Source: Chlorops oryzae (Eukaryota; Arthropoda; Insecta; Diptera; Chloropidae). Taken from it: a DNA stretch of 64,000 nucleotides. Made by a program: the position numbers and the translations under genes. Below the pieces are notes generated by a model that had not been told where the DNA came from, did not search any database, and saw nothing but the letters and a program-made list of their open reading frames with translations. The stretch is taken from positions 113,654,286 to 113,718,285 of the forward strand of contig CM035807.1 in the NCBI GenBank assembly GCA_020466095.1. Direction: 5' to 3'. Shown piece after piece: positions 11,401 to 21,577 of this stretch. Every line of letters starts with the position of its first letter. The stretch's first letter is position 1.

Positions 11401-14400
11401 ATTAGACCGTCCGTTATAGCAACTTTCAGATGAGGTACATTCTCGGATAATTCACGAAGACAAACAGTCAACGATGGCGACAGACCCGTCGAAAACATTG
11501 GCGTCAAAATTTCACGAACATCTTCCGTAATGCCAGATTTAATGGCATGAGCGAGCAATGTAATACAACCAAAAACTGCAGGATCTATCGTTGTCTTACG
11601 TTTGTTCGGTGTATCCTTAGATGGAAGCGCCATTTCAATTGCACGCATAATCGGACCTAAATGCTTATCAATGTCACGTTCCAATGCTACAGCAATATAA
11701 CCGATGGTTATGTAGGCAATGTTGCGATCCTTCTCCTTGCCACGTAAAATGCTCAACAAATGAGTTAAGCATACTTTGAGATAACGTTGCACGAAGACTT
11801 CTCTATTTAGTGCGGCCAAACGAGGTAAAATTTGTAAAAGCGATTGTTGTACGTACGTCGATTTGGAACGACGTTGCTCAACGATATTATCGCCAATTAG
11901 TGTAAAATGCTCGATTAGAATTTGTCGTGAAAAAGCCGATTCTAGAGCGTGGATCTTTAAAACACACAAAATAAATATTTTATAAGAGTTGAAAAAATTC
12001 TAAGCGGGTAGAAACAACCGAAAAAGAAATAGGTACCTATGAAGCTAAATGTGGTGTGGTTAAAGGTCATAAATAAAAATTATTGAGAATGGTAATAAAC
12101 AGAAAACAATAAGACCGTGTGAAAAAGGATTTTTCTGACAACTACTTACGGTTGCGAATTTTTGTGATGCAGAGTTCTGTTGATCGGATTCTAAATACGA
12201 ATTGGTTGTGCCATGTTTTTCAATGAATGGTGCTTTCAATCGTGGCACTATTGTTGTCAATTGATGACTAACTGAACTGCTATTTGAATTTTCACCGATT
12301 CTATATTGTTGTGCCTCGGCTAGAAGTGCCTTTAAGCTATTGTAACGTTTCTCCCATGCAGCATTCGAGCATCGAAATAATTCATTGAAAATTACAAGAC
12401 TTCCATGTATACGATCGTCTCTAGTCATGCCCTTTTGATCTTTTCCAACGTTTTGCTCCGCAACAAAACTACTGCTAGCTTCACTATAACAAATCTTATA
12501 CCATTGCGGCTCACTGGACTGTTTGGAATTTTCACGCTGCGATGTAACAATGAGTGCAGCACGTAATGCTTCACCTGAAATCAAAAAAAAAAAACCAAAA
12601 TAATTAAAAAATATTTAATCAAAAATTCTATGAAAATGTCACTACTTACCGGCAGAATCACGTATTGCCGGTTTCGGATCGAATAATGCATTGAAGATGT
12701 GCTCGAAAAATGTCGATATTTGCTGATAAAAATATGTTGGCATGGATATAGCGAGCTCGCGTAAAATTAAGACAGCTGCATGTCGTCGGTTCTATGAAAA
12801 AGAATAAATAGAAAAAAACTGAAAAATTATCTCATATATAAAATTCTCGTGTCGCAGTGTTAGACATTAAACTCCTCCGAAACGGCTGGACCGATCTTTA
12901 TGAAACTTTGTGTGCATATTTGGTAGGTCTGAAAATCAGACAACATCTATTTTTCATACAACTAAGCCTCATTATTTAGTCCCATCGAGCAAGTTTATGT
13001 TTTAGTACCCGACGTATGAGCACTGTTATTTCTTTTTTTTTTTGGGCTTAAAAAATGGCTTTGGGTCACATTAAGTTCCTCATTAGCCAGGGTATATTCC
13101 GCGTTTATATGACATAAGTCAGGTATATATCGGCTAGGTTAGATGACCTGCGTCAGGGTTAATTTACGTTTGATCCCTCCCCACCGCCCTCAGACGGGAT
13201 ACTGGTTCCAGGGTTGGTTGACCGTCGTCAGTTGTATTAATTATAGTTGAGTTGAATTTAGCCCGATTCGAGTGCCCTTGAGTACTTATATTCCTCCTAA
13301 GCACAAGTTTCGACCAATTCCCGTTTTATATGACCGGCGTCAGTATTCAAATTCCCGTTTTATATGACCGGCGTCAGTGTCCAAACAAAATGGCGATTAT
13401 TTCACAATGGTGAGCCCGGCCCGAGCGTAAATGAGTCCTATGTTACCTCATTGACATTCGTTACGAAACTCTTTTAGCACTGTTATTTCAAAAATATATA
13501 ATAGGCCGTAACATTACGTATAAGTAGGGTGCGTATATTTATTTGGCTAAAAAAAAAAAGGATTTTCCCGCGAAAATTTTATATTTCGCGGGATTTTTAG
13601 CATACAAAAAAAAAGGATAAATGAAGGATCAGCTGAAATACAAAAGAGAGGGCTCCCCAAATGAAAAAATTAAGGAAATTAGTCCAAAAGCTATTTATAC
13701 GTTAAGAAATTTCTATAATGGAACAAATTTTCGATGGCTAGGGACGCAAGGGGAAGAGAGAAAAACTCTCCCATACCACATTCCCACGTCTCTAGCCTAC
13801 AAGAAGTGTGTTTCATTATCGAATATATTGACATGTTAATAGCGAATTTCTTCTCACACGGTCATTTACTTTACATTCATACATTAAATACAGAAAATGG
13901 AAAATGTTGCGTTGGGAGTTATAGATAATAAAAAAAGGAGTTTCGCGGGATTTAGCGGGATTTCCCATCTATTCACGGGGTGCGGGATTTGGGCTAATAA
14001 AAAAGGACTATCCTGCGAAAAAAAGGATAGATACGCACCTACGTATACGTCTTATTTTAAAAATTAATGAACTGCTTTATTTAAATAGGCGATGCGATGG
14101 GAGTTCGCAACGTCTGCTAGCGTTATTATATATAGTACCTCTTGTCTGTCCCCGCTAAGCATTTCAAATGCACGCTTTATATCGAAATCAAATGATTCTG
14201 CTCCCTTAGCACCAGGCAAGTTTGCCAACTTCACCAGTGTTCTAGCTGCGATTTCCATAACTGTGACATCATTCGATGGCAATAGGTACCGTAAATGATG
14301 ATAGTACGTGAAAATCCGAATCATGCGGTTATCTACATCACCGCTTATAAGACATTCTGCACAATGAGATTATTATCATTGGAATACATATATTCTATGT

Positions 14401-14638
14401 AGTATAGCTTACTTATAGCTAGTACTCCTCCCTTCTTCTCATTGATATCAGCCGAATTTACCATACTAAATATCTGGTGATTGAAATCGTCAAAAAATAA
14501 CACTAGGTCCTCCTGCGACATTTCCCGCAACTCAGTTTTGACATAAATAAATAGATCCTGTGCCGCTTTGGCTTGGACATGTCGATTTCTGGACTTTAAG
14601 TCGGCTACAAATTGTTGCACAATCGCGGATGTGGACAT
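5488..14638 (-). CDS. Tor: Target of rapamycin (TOR) serine/threonine kinase, complete
   Basis: TOR is the PIKK-family kinase at the core of TORC1 and TORC2 that couples nutrients and insulin signalling to growth. Six exons join without error: 14638-14413, 14356-14139, 12791-12650, 12574-12150, 11954-11221 and 11146-5488. They total 7404 nt, or 2467 residues, close to the usual length of the fly protein. The start has the conserved context VQQFVADLKSRNR shortly after Met1. HEAT repeats fill the N-terminal half and the FAT region follows. The FRB domain contains EEASRLYFGDRNVKGMFEIL with the serine that matters for rapamycin binding. The kinase has the loop GDRHPSNLML and the DFG segment HIDFGDCFE. 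The FATC tail ends NENLCQCYIGWCPFW. The last exon of 5.66 kb is intronless. Intron 2 (1347 bp) holds transposon debris. Confidence 0.98.
12830..12970 (+). mobile_element. Helitron-like 5' end fragment in Tor intron 2
   Basis: The segment starts TCTCATATATAAAATTCTCG and continues through CTCCTCCGAAACGGCTGGAC. From memory this is the arrangement at the 5' end of common insect Helitrons, which start with TC and insert next to a T. I cannot identify the matching 3' hairpin and CTRR end, so this is a fragment call. A 30-bp-scale direct duplication around TTTTATATGACCGGCGTCAG (about 13322-13376) lies downstream. Confidence 0.4.
13523..14039. mobile_element. MITE with 8-bp duplication in Tor intron 2
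   Basis: The 8-mer TACGTATA occurs directly on both sides (13515-13522 and 14040-14047). The termini carry imperfect inverted repeats (GGGTGCGTAT near the left end, ATACGCACC at the right end). Subterminal CCCGCG/CGCGGGA words also occur in opposite orientation. An 8-bp duplication suggests the hAT group. There is no transposase. Confidence 0.5.
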
Positions 14639-14744
14639 GTTTGCGATTGCAAATTGGCTAGCATGAAATTATAAATACCATCAATATCTTTTGGATGCAT
14701 ATATATAATGTTTTTTTTGTCAAATAGATCATTAATTCACTCAC

Positions 14745-14851
14745 CATGCAATTCAAGCAGCAATACTTTGATAGAAGTAATTCTGTCAGCTGATGCTCCC
14801 TCGCATTCGTTCGCCGCTTAGACAATCGAACATGTATGACGACCAACGACT
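14745..14851 (-). promoter_or_regulatory. Probable Tor leader exon and transcription start
   Basis: On the minus strand an arthropod-type initiator TCAGTCG places a start near 14851. It is followed by a 107-nt leader ending in the donor ATG/GTGAGT at 14745/14744. An acceptor CATGCTAG/CC at 14658-14657 lies 19 nt before the Tor ATG, giving an 87-bp leader intron. The leader carries an upstream ORF of 15 codons (14833-14786, starting MFDCLSG) that could dampen Tor translation. This is sequence inference with no transcript evidence. Confidence 0.5.
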
Positions 14852-15231
14852 GAAACCTTTTTCACATGATCACAGTTTTTATAAGTGCGTCTATACGAAC
14901 GATATTTTTAATCGCGTGTAGCAAATTTTACCGTATAAACGGTGAGAACAAATATTTTTTGCTGTTTTTGACGGTCCGGCAGCACTGTTTATTTCAATCA
15001 TACAGGAAACAAAAGCATTTTATAACTATATACGAGTCGGACATTTTATTGCTTTGTAATGGAAAATTGTAAAAACTAAAATCGTCTGTTTTCGTATGTG
15101 TGATGTGTGTCACGTCGTCTTATTGTCAGTCTGGTAAACGAAAAACTTATTTCCAAACGGACGTGACAGTTACTTTAGCAATTTTAAGTCCCGAATTGAA
15201 GAATGTGGGAAATGCTAATTTTGTTTTAACT

Positions 15232-15810
15232 ATTGTCCGTTTTTGTCGCTGTCGCTACGGACCGAAAACCTGACAGCGGCGAAAAACGGGAAAAAGGACG
15301 GCAGCACTTCAAGCTCAGCTGCTCTGGCTTTTTTCCCGTAATGCTTGATGGGCAACACCGGTTGCTTAGAACTATTATTAATGCAAAACAGTCGATCGTG
15401 TCGTGTCCTTTGTCTTTTTCGAATAATTCAATCAATTAAGTTCAAAACGTCGATCGCATAACGCGAATCTTCTTCCGTTTTTCCGCGAGTGATTAATTGC
15501 CACGAGTCGACCGCGTAACGCGAATGCTTTTCATCCTTTTTTTTCGAGTGATCCGTTTCAAACGTCGAGAGTGTCGCGCGAATTCCCTCTTTTTTTTCCT
15601 AAAAGAACACAACAACAACAGCAACAGATTGTTACAGCAACGTTGGAACAATTTGCATCAGCTAAGCTAGCATCGCAGTCGCAGTATTCTCGAATGTCAT
15701 CAGAAACTGTGACGTCAGCAGCGCATCGTCTTTCGCAAGGTACGTGATTAGTTTTTTTCGATATTGAAACGATTTCCCATTGTCCCAATTGACCTTTGTG
15801 GCACAAATGA
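15232..15810 (+). repeat. Unclassified dispersed repeat, copy 1 (upstream of Tor)
   Basis: It shares a long similarity with 28009-28445. Common blocks include ATTGTCCGTTTTT at the left end, GGCGAAAAACGGGAAAAA, GCACTTCAAGCTCAGCTGCT, and a right part with a donor-like AAGGTACGT followed by GAAACGATTTC and a TTGACC-TGGTGGCACA block. This copy also has three tandem subunits near 15448, 15504 and 15562 built on ACGCGAAT. The block ACGGGAAAAA...TTTTTTCCCGT can form a hairpin. The class is unknown: retroelement leader or LTR piece, or a shared promoter module. Confidence 0.65.
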
Positions 15811-17039
15811 CTATTATCGTGCAGCTCTTCCGTAATTTTATACTCATCAAAATTTAATGCAAGATCAGAAAGGCAATTATATGTGCTCGGACGTGACAAA
15901 ACTTTTACTTTTTTCTGGAAATACCCATTTGTGGTTCTGTTAATAAGGCATAGAAAACTATATAGCTTAATTTAACCCAAAATTAAGTTATTAAAATATT
16001 TATTTGTTGTGGTCAGTTATAGCAAAAAAACTACTTTTATATTCATTTTATAATCTTTTTTAAACTTTTTATCTAGTAGATGTTATGACAAAAATCATTT
16101 CAATTCCCTTTTTACAAAAATCTTTTACAATTATTTAAATTATAAGGACTGTAAAGTAGACAGAACGCTTAAGGTGGCCAAAACGGGGTCACCTTCCCTA
16201 TAATCATGTTATACATAAATATTCTACAATTTTGCGAGATAGTTAGCAAGAGACAGTTGCACGCAAAACAACGTACTGTGTTATCAAATGTGAATCGCCT
16301 ACTCCCCCTAGCTACGACACTGACCCAAGGCATCACATGTTTAAAATTCAAAAACCCGGCATTTTCTCGCATATTTAATGTGATTATAATTCATCCGTCA
16401 GTTGAGGCACAATTCGATTACTGCGCATGTCATGAGAAACATTCTCATTCGGTTGATTGTTTTCATTTCAAGTTCCCATTGAATTGTACCGGAGCGTATT
16501 ATTCGCACAACCACAGTCCACAGTTGGTTGCAAAATTTTCTATTTAACAAATACGAAGAACGTCGGCTTCGTTTAAGTTAATTAATTGATACTGTTAGAA
16601 AAAAAACAAGTTTTTTTTATTTACTCTGTACTAGTGGTGTGCCAAAAAGCCTTAATACGTCCATTAATATATAGACAAATAGGTAAAAAGCCTTCTGAAT
16701 ATCCACTCAAGCAAACATATCAAGAGAATCGGGTCATTAAGTGATTAATCGAAAACAAATGTTCCAAAGGGTCTTTGTGGTGGTTTTAATTGAATTTTAG
16801 AGAAATGAAAGTAATTTTATTTAAAAATCATCCATGCAGACACTTCTTACAATGTTGAACTCGCTGAACATCAAAATTCAATTTTCAAATGACTATCCCA
16901 ATAAAATTGTCGCAATAAAGGGTGTTGTTATTTTTTTTATATGTTTTTCCGATATTTTTCTTATGAACATGTGTATGTATCTATTAATATAGCAAGCAAT
17001 TGTTTGCTTACTATGCAGTTTATCTCTGAAGCCCCATTC
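15811..17039. other. Intergenic DNA
   Basis: No gene is seen between the dispersed repeat and the nested transposon block. An ORF at 16206-16547 has no recognisable domain or splice context. Confidence 0.4.
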
Positions 17040-17203
17040 ATATAGAGCAGGGGCTGGCAACCTGCGGCGGGCAAGTCACTTGCGGCTCTTTAGCTCCATG
17101 AGCAAATACAGTTCAGCGTCAGAGATTAGAACCACTTTGTTTTCGTCGGCTCTAGTTTATGAAACATAGGTATACATATATATGGCTATACTGTTTGCAC
17201 CTA

Positions 17204-17934
17204 CAGTCGAAACTCTATATCGAACTCCTCTATAACGAATTTCTCTCTTTAGCGAATTTTCTGAACGCTTTTTCGCTATATTTATTCCTTTTTCTGTTTA
17301 TAACGAAGTCTCTTTGTAGTTTATCTATTCAGCAGTGTTGGAAAATGGAAATTTCAGTGTGTACCTAAAATGGTCCATAAATTGTACCTAAATATAGTAA
17401 AGTGTACCTAATATACCCAGCCGGAATTTTGTTCATAAATGGTAAATTCATTAATGTTTTCACCGAAGACATCAAGGGAACAATTTGAGTACTTCCCAAA
17501 TCTGATGACATGGTCATTAAAAGAAGATGTTATTCATACCAATTCTAATGGAAATATCATCGAGAGAAGGTGTTATTCACTCCCGAACGATGGCATTGTC
17601 TTGAAAAACGAGAGGTACTGATACGATGGAGTAATCTATTCCAATTTCGATGACCAACTCGTGACATATGCTCTTATGACGGCCAATGCCGCTTCTGTGT
17701 AAATTTCATGAGAATGTTGCAATAGAATCAGGAGTAGTCGCGGATAACCACAGAAGAGCTTTCACCATTTCATTCACTAAAAAAATTTCTTCATCTTGAA
17801 ATTGTACCTAAAATGGACAAATTGTACCTAATGTACCTTTGAAGTGAAAAAGGGCCGAAAAAGGTACAATTACACCTACTTTTCCAACACTGCTATTCAG
17901 GTCCCTTGGAATTCGTTATTGAGAGTTTTGATTG
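17204..17934. mobile_element. pogo/Tigger-like MITE (middle layer)
   Basis: The left end begins CAGTCGAAACTCTATATCGA. The right end read in reverse begins CAATCAAAACTCTCAATAAC and agrees well over about 25 bp. The left flank is TA, as expected for a Tc1/mariner-type insertion; the right flank is CA, probably a decayed TA. Without the inner insertion the element is about 163 bp. Confidence 0.65.
17333..17892. mobile_element. hAT-type MITE (inner layer)
   Basis: Terminal inverted repeats CAGTGTTGGAAAA and TTTTCCAACACTG bound 560 bp. A perfect 8-bp duplication CTATTCAG lies at 17325-17332 and 17893-17900. The inside carries repeated GTACCTAAA words in both halves. There is no coding capacity. 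Confidence 0.88.
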
Positions 17935-18436
17935 CACTTACGCCTTCATCAAGTATTTTTATAACTTTAATTTTACTATCCAAAGGCAAGGCTTTTTTTT
18001 GACGTGTGTTCGAAATTTTTGTTTGTTTCGATATTCCTGTTTAATTATTTAGAAATATTTTTGTCGAACTTAGAACAAACGATTTCAAACTTTTTGAAAA
18101 ACCCCCATTTTGAACTGCAGGCTATAATTTCGTAGTGAGAAATACATTGGAATGACCGGTTCAAATTTCTTGACAGTTCGAACTTGTGAGGGTTCTAATT
18201 TCTGAGGCTCTACAGCATTACTTTTTTTTATGAAAAAAAAAAAAAAAACATTTAAAAATCGGGCTGAATGGGCTTCAAAAATAAATTAATACATTAAATT
18301 ACTTTTTTTTATTATCCAAAACCGTTATTTATTTTGGAAAGAATACATTTTGTGGCTCTCCAAAAATGTTGAAAAATTTTTAAAGTATAATTTTCGACTC
18401 TTCCGACCCAAAAGGTTGCCGAAACCTGGTATAGAG

Positions 18437-19000
18437 TTGTGAGAGCCGAACGTTTGGCTAGCAAGAGTTATCGGCCATCGTAATACAGTGAATCCTGTTT
18501 TTATTGTTCCTCAACCAGTTGCTTTCTTGTGTCTGTGAATTTCTTATTTTACATCCGAATTGATATTATATCTATAAAAATTATAGATACAAAGTTGTAT
18601 TCAGGAATGCATTTTTTTTTCTCCTTCATCAGATTCTTGGATAGGGATATAAATTGTTTTGAATATTTATAGATGTTAAGCTCTCCATAAAAATTGATTT
18701 ATCTTATTTTCTCTGCTGCCAGTTGAGGGGAACCTTCCCTAAATTAAAAGACATTTCTAATCTTTAGTGGAGTCTACGGGCAGAAAAGTGGTCAGGGGAA
18801 ATTTTTATTGGACCAAGTTTTTGTTTTTAGAAGAGTTCAAAATTAATTTTTAGGAAATTTTGGCCTAGTTTTAAAACATTCAGAGGAATGTCCCCCAAAA
18901 AAACGAAGAACAGTGCTCATTTCCTTCGATGCAAGCCTTGAAAATGATTTATTTTAGCCTGCTCTTCAATTGACTGATATCGACTAATCGGTCAAAAATT
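18437..19000. other. Upstream region of the menorin-like gene
   Basis: No gene or clear promoter motif is recognised. It should contain the 5' UTR and promoter of the gene that starts at 19001. Confidence 0.35.
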
Positions 19001-20085
19001 ATGGCTGCCAATCAAAATGGAGAATCGATTTCTTCAAAGCCAACTCACGATGGGGGCGCAAAAAATCTTACAGCCATAACATGGGCCCACGCTGTCAACA
19101 GTCAAACTCGTTTAAACGAGGCTTTAAAAAGTGAGTACCTAAAGCGTCGGAATCGAGAAAGATAATCGAAGTTTCTATCCATTGTATTTGTTTCGTCGAA
19201 GGTCCTGTCGAAATGATAGAAGCAGACATTGTCCTGGGAACAGTTAATAATACTGGACCGACCTTGCCAGTTATGGCACATCCACCGGCAATTAATTCTG
19301 ATATCTCATTGGAGGAGTTTCTCAATCAGATAATGAAACATAATTCCCAGCAAGGAAACAAGTCGAAGGGTATTAAATTAGATTTTAAATCTATTGAAGT
19401 CTTTGAAGGATCATTGGATATATTAAATTCGAAAATTCCATTGATGGAAAATCCGATTTGGTTAAACGCGGATATAATGCGTGGGCCAGTCAATGCGACA
19501 ATGACCATACCCGTCGATCCGGAGCGTTTCTTTGCGGGAGCAAAGCCGTTTGAAAAGGCAGTTCTCTCAATTGGTTGGACCACACAGTGGGGTGAAAATT
19601 ACGTTGATGGTGAATATACCAAGGAGGAAGTCGATGACATGCTGGAAGCTATAAAAGTAAGTTCATCCGTTATTTTAAAAACTTGAGGATTTTAAATATA
19701 TATAAACATGTATATTTTGAAGTCAAGTGATGTCACAGCCACGGGTCAAACAATAACATTTCCAGTGCGTGCAGGAATAGCTGCGAATAGCCAGGACCAG
19801 TTATCGCGTTTAATTGACGCCATTCAAGATACCAACGAGAGTTCTTTGACTATTTGGTCATCGGAAAAAGATTACGTGAATGTGGAAAAATTACGAACTT
19901 TTATTAATGCCATTGGATCGCATCGATTTTATCTGGATGTACCCGAAGAATTGAGAAGAAAACTTAACTTAGAAGGTACATCTAACCGGAGTTGTAGCTC
20001 AGTTTCACCGACGTTAATGAATTTAGGCTTCTTGGGGGCAGGCCTACTTGCCGTCTGCCTGTTCCTGCGAAGAAAGACTGTTTGA
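19001..20085 (+). CDS. Menorin / FAM151 family protein, complete
   Basis: Three exons (19001-19130, 19202-19656, 19723-20085) give 948 nt, or 315 residues, with GT-AG introns in consistent phases. The N-terminal block ITWAHAVNS, then IEADIVLG, PVMAHPPAINSD and GIKLDFKS follow the FAM151 (menorin) domain order. The nematode member MNR-1 acts in skin-derived patterning of dendrites, and the vertebrate FAM151 genes are poorly characterised. A hydrophobic stretch near the C-terminus (PTLMNLGFLGAGLLAVCLFL, then RRKTV) looks like a single membrane anchor with a short basic tail. No N-terminal signal peptide is visible: the protein starts with a polar segment. Family membership is firm. The function in this organism is unknown. 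Confidence 0.88.
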
Positions 20086-20583
20086 AGTAAAAAACTATAA
20101 AGAAAGAAAAAGAAAGAGAAAGGAAAATAAAGAGAGAACGAGAACGAAAGAGGGGAAGAGAGAGAAAAAGAGAGGAAGAGAGAGAAAGACGTCGAGAAAG
20201 ATAATGAAATAAGGAGAGAGAAAGAAAAATAAATACAGACAAAGACAAAGATATTGGGAAACAGACGAAGAAAAAGCAGGAGAAAGCAGGAGAGAGGAAA
20301 AAAGCGAGATAGAGGCAGAAGGATAACGAGAAAGATTGAGAAAGAGAGAGAACGGGAGTGGACAAATGAGATAATACAGGGAGGTAGAGAAGGAAAAATA
20401 AGTGTAATGAGAAAAATATAGAGAAAAAAGGACAGGGAAAGAAAAAACGAGCGTAATAAAAAAGGAGATATATGTAAGTTAGAGACATATTAACTAGGAG
20501 TGACAGGTAAAGAAAGAGAATAGGAAGGTAACAGACATAAAGAGAGATAAGAAAAGATAAAGAAAGAATATACGAAATCTAAC

Positions 20584-20670
<87 letters not shown>

Positions 20671-20830
20671 ATAGCAGATGCAAACTGCAAGAAAAAGATA
20701 ATAAAACAGATGATAGGAGATAAATAGAGGGAGGCACAGAGGCATATTCATGGTAGTTTGTATTGAGAGAAATCCAGGGATGTAGCGAGAAAGGAATAAG
20801 AGAAGAAAGACAGAAAACTCTAAAGAATAA
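20086..20830 (+). repeat. Polypurine (GA-rich) tract after the menorin-like gene
   Basis: From the stop codon onward about 0.74 kb is almost entirely A and G on the plus strand, including a pure GA dinucleotide run at about 20590-20663. The 3' UTR of the gene must lie within it. Such mirror-repeat purine DNA can adopt triplex structures, which is general knowledge and not shown here. Confidence 0.85.
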
Positions 20831-21577
20831 GCATTAATTCAATGTATTCAGATCCGATTTAGTTTTAAATAAACTTATGAAGATGTGAAAAATATTTATT
20901 TTGATCAACTTTTGAATTTTAACGGTTCAATTTAAAAAACATTTAGATTGAACTCAGTAAGTTACAAGATGACTTTAATATTATCACTAATATTTATTAT
21001 TCAACATAACAATATGGCATAACAATTTGGGAATTCAAAAATTTTTTTATCCTAAAATACTTTTAAAGGTCGTACAAAAGAGAATAAGCTTAAAAAATGT
21101 ATTGGTAAAACATAAAGCAAATATGTAGAAATGAAAATTCTATAAATTAATGACTTGAATTCAGTTTTCCAGTTTCATTAAAAATTATGTAAAAAAAAAA
21201 GCAAGATTATTTTAATTTTAGTGCTGGATTTCCTGCGCAGGAATTCCTGCAGGCAATTGGAAACCAGACATGAATCACATATACGCGCATTCTTAATTCT
21301 TTTATTCCTGAGTATGCAGGTATAAAAATTCGCCTTACTAGAAGCCTTCATTCATTTGTTAATGAAATTAATTGATTAGCTAGTTCGTTATATAAATTAC
21401 ACTTAAGTTTAAATAACTTAATATGGGCAAGACTATGTACTTAAATTTTAGAAGTTATGAATATGGGCTTTGCCTATCTATTTATCACATCAGACAATGG
21501 TTTTCGAAACGTATTGCCGAGCAGTTCTTCTCTCATCACATCACTGGAACGAATGAAGGATCCGTTCTTAAAATCGA
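20831..21577. other. Spacer with receptor A 3' UTR
   Basis: This A+T-rich DNA between two convergent genes has a perfect palindrome TTCCTGCGCAGGAA near 21230. No gene is seen. The 3' UTR of receptor A should extend into it on the minus strand. Confidence 0.4.

Larger units (their letters stand above)
17048..18428. mobile_element. hAT-type element (outer layer of a three-level nest)
   Basis: The left end is CAGGGGCTGGCAACCT. The right end read in reverse is CAGGTTTCGGCAACCT, so 12 of 16 positions agree. Flanking 8-mers ATATAGAG (17040-17047) and GTATAGAG (18429-18436) differ at one base. These are the hallmarks of hAT insertion. Without the nested insertions the host element is about 650 bp and has no transposase frame. 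Confidence 0.7.

Noticed and set aside
13621..13839. 72-codon ORF in Tor intron 2
   Set aside because: It lies inside a MITE on the opposite strand to Tor and has no recognisable domain.
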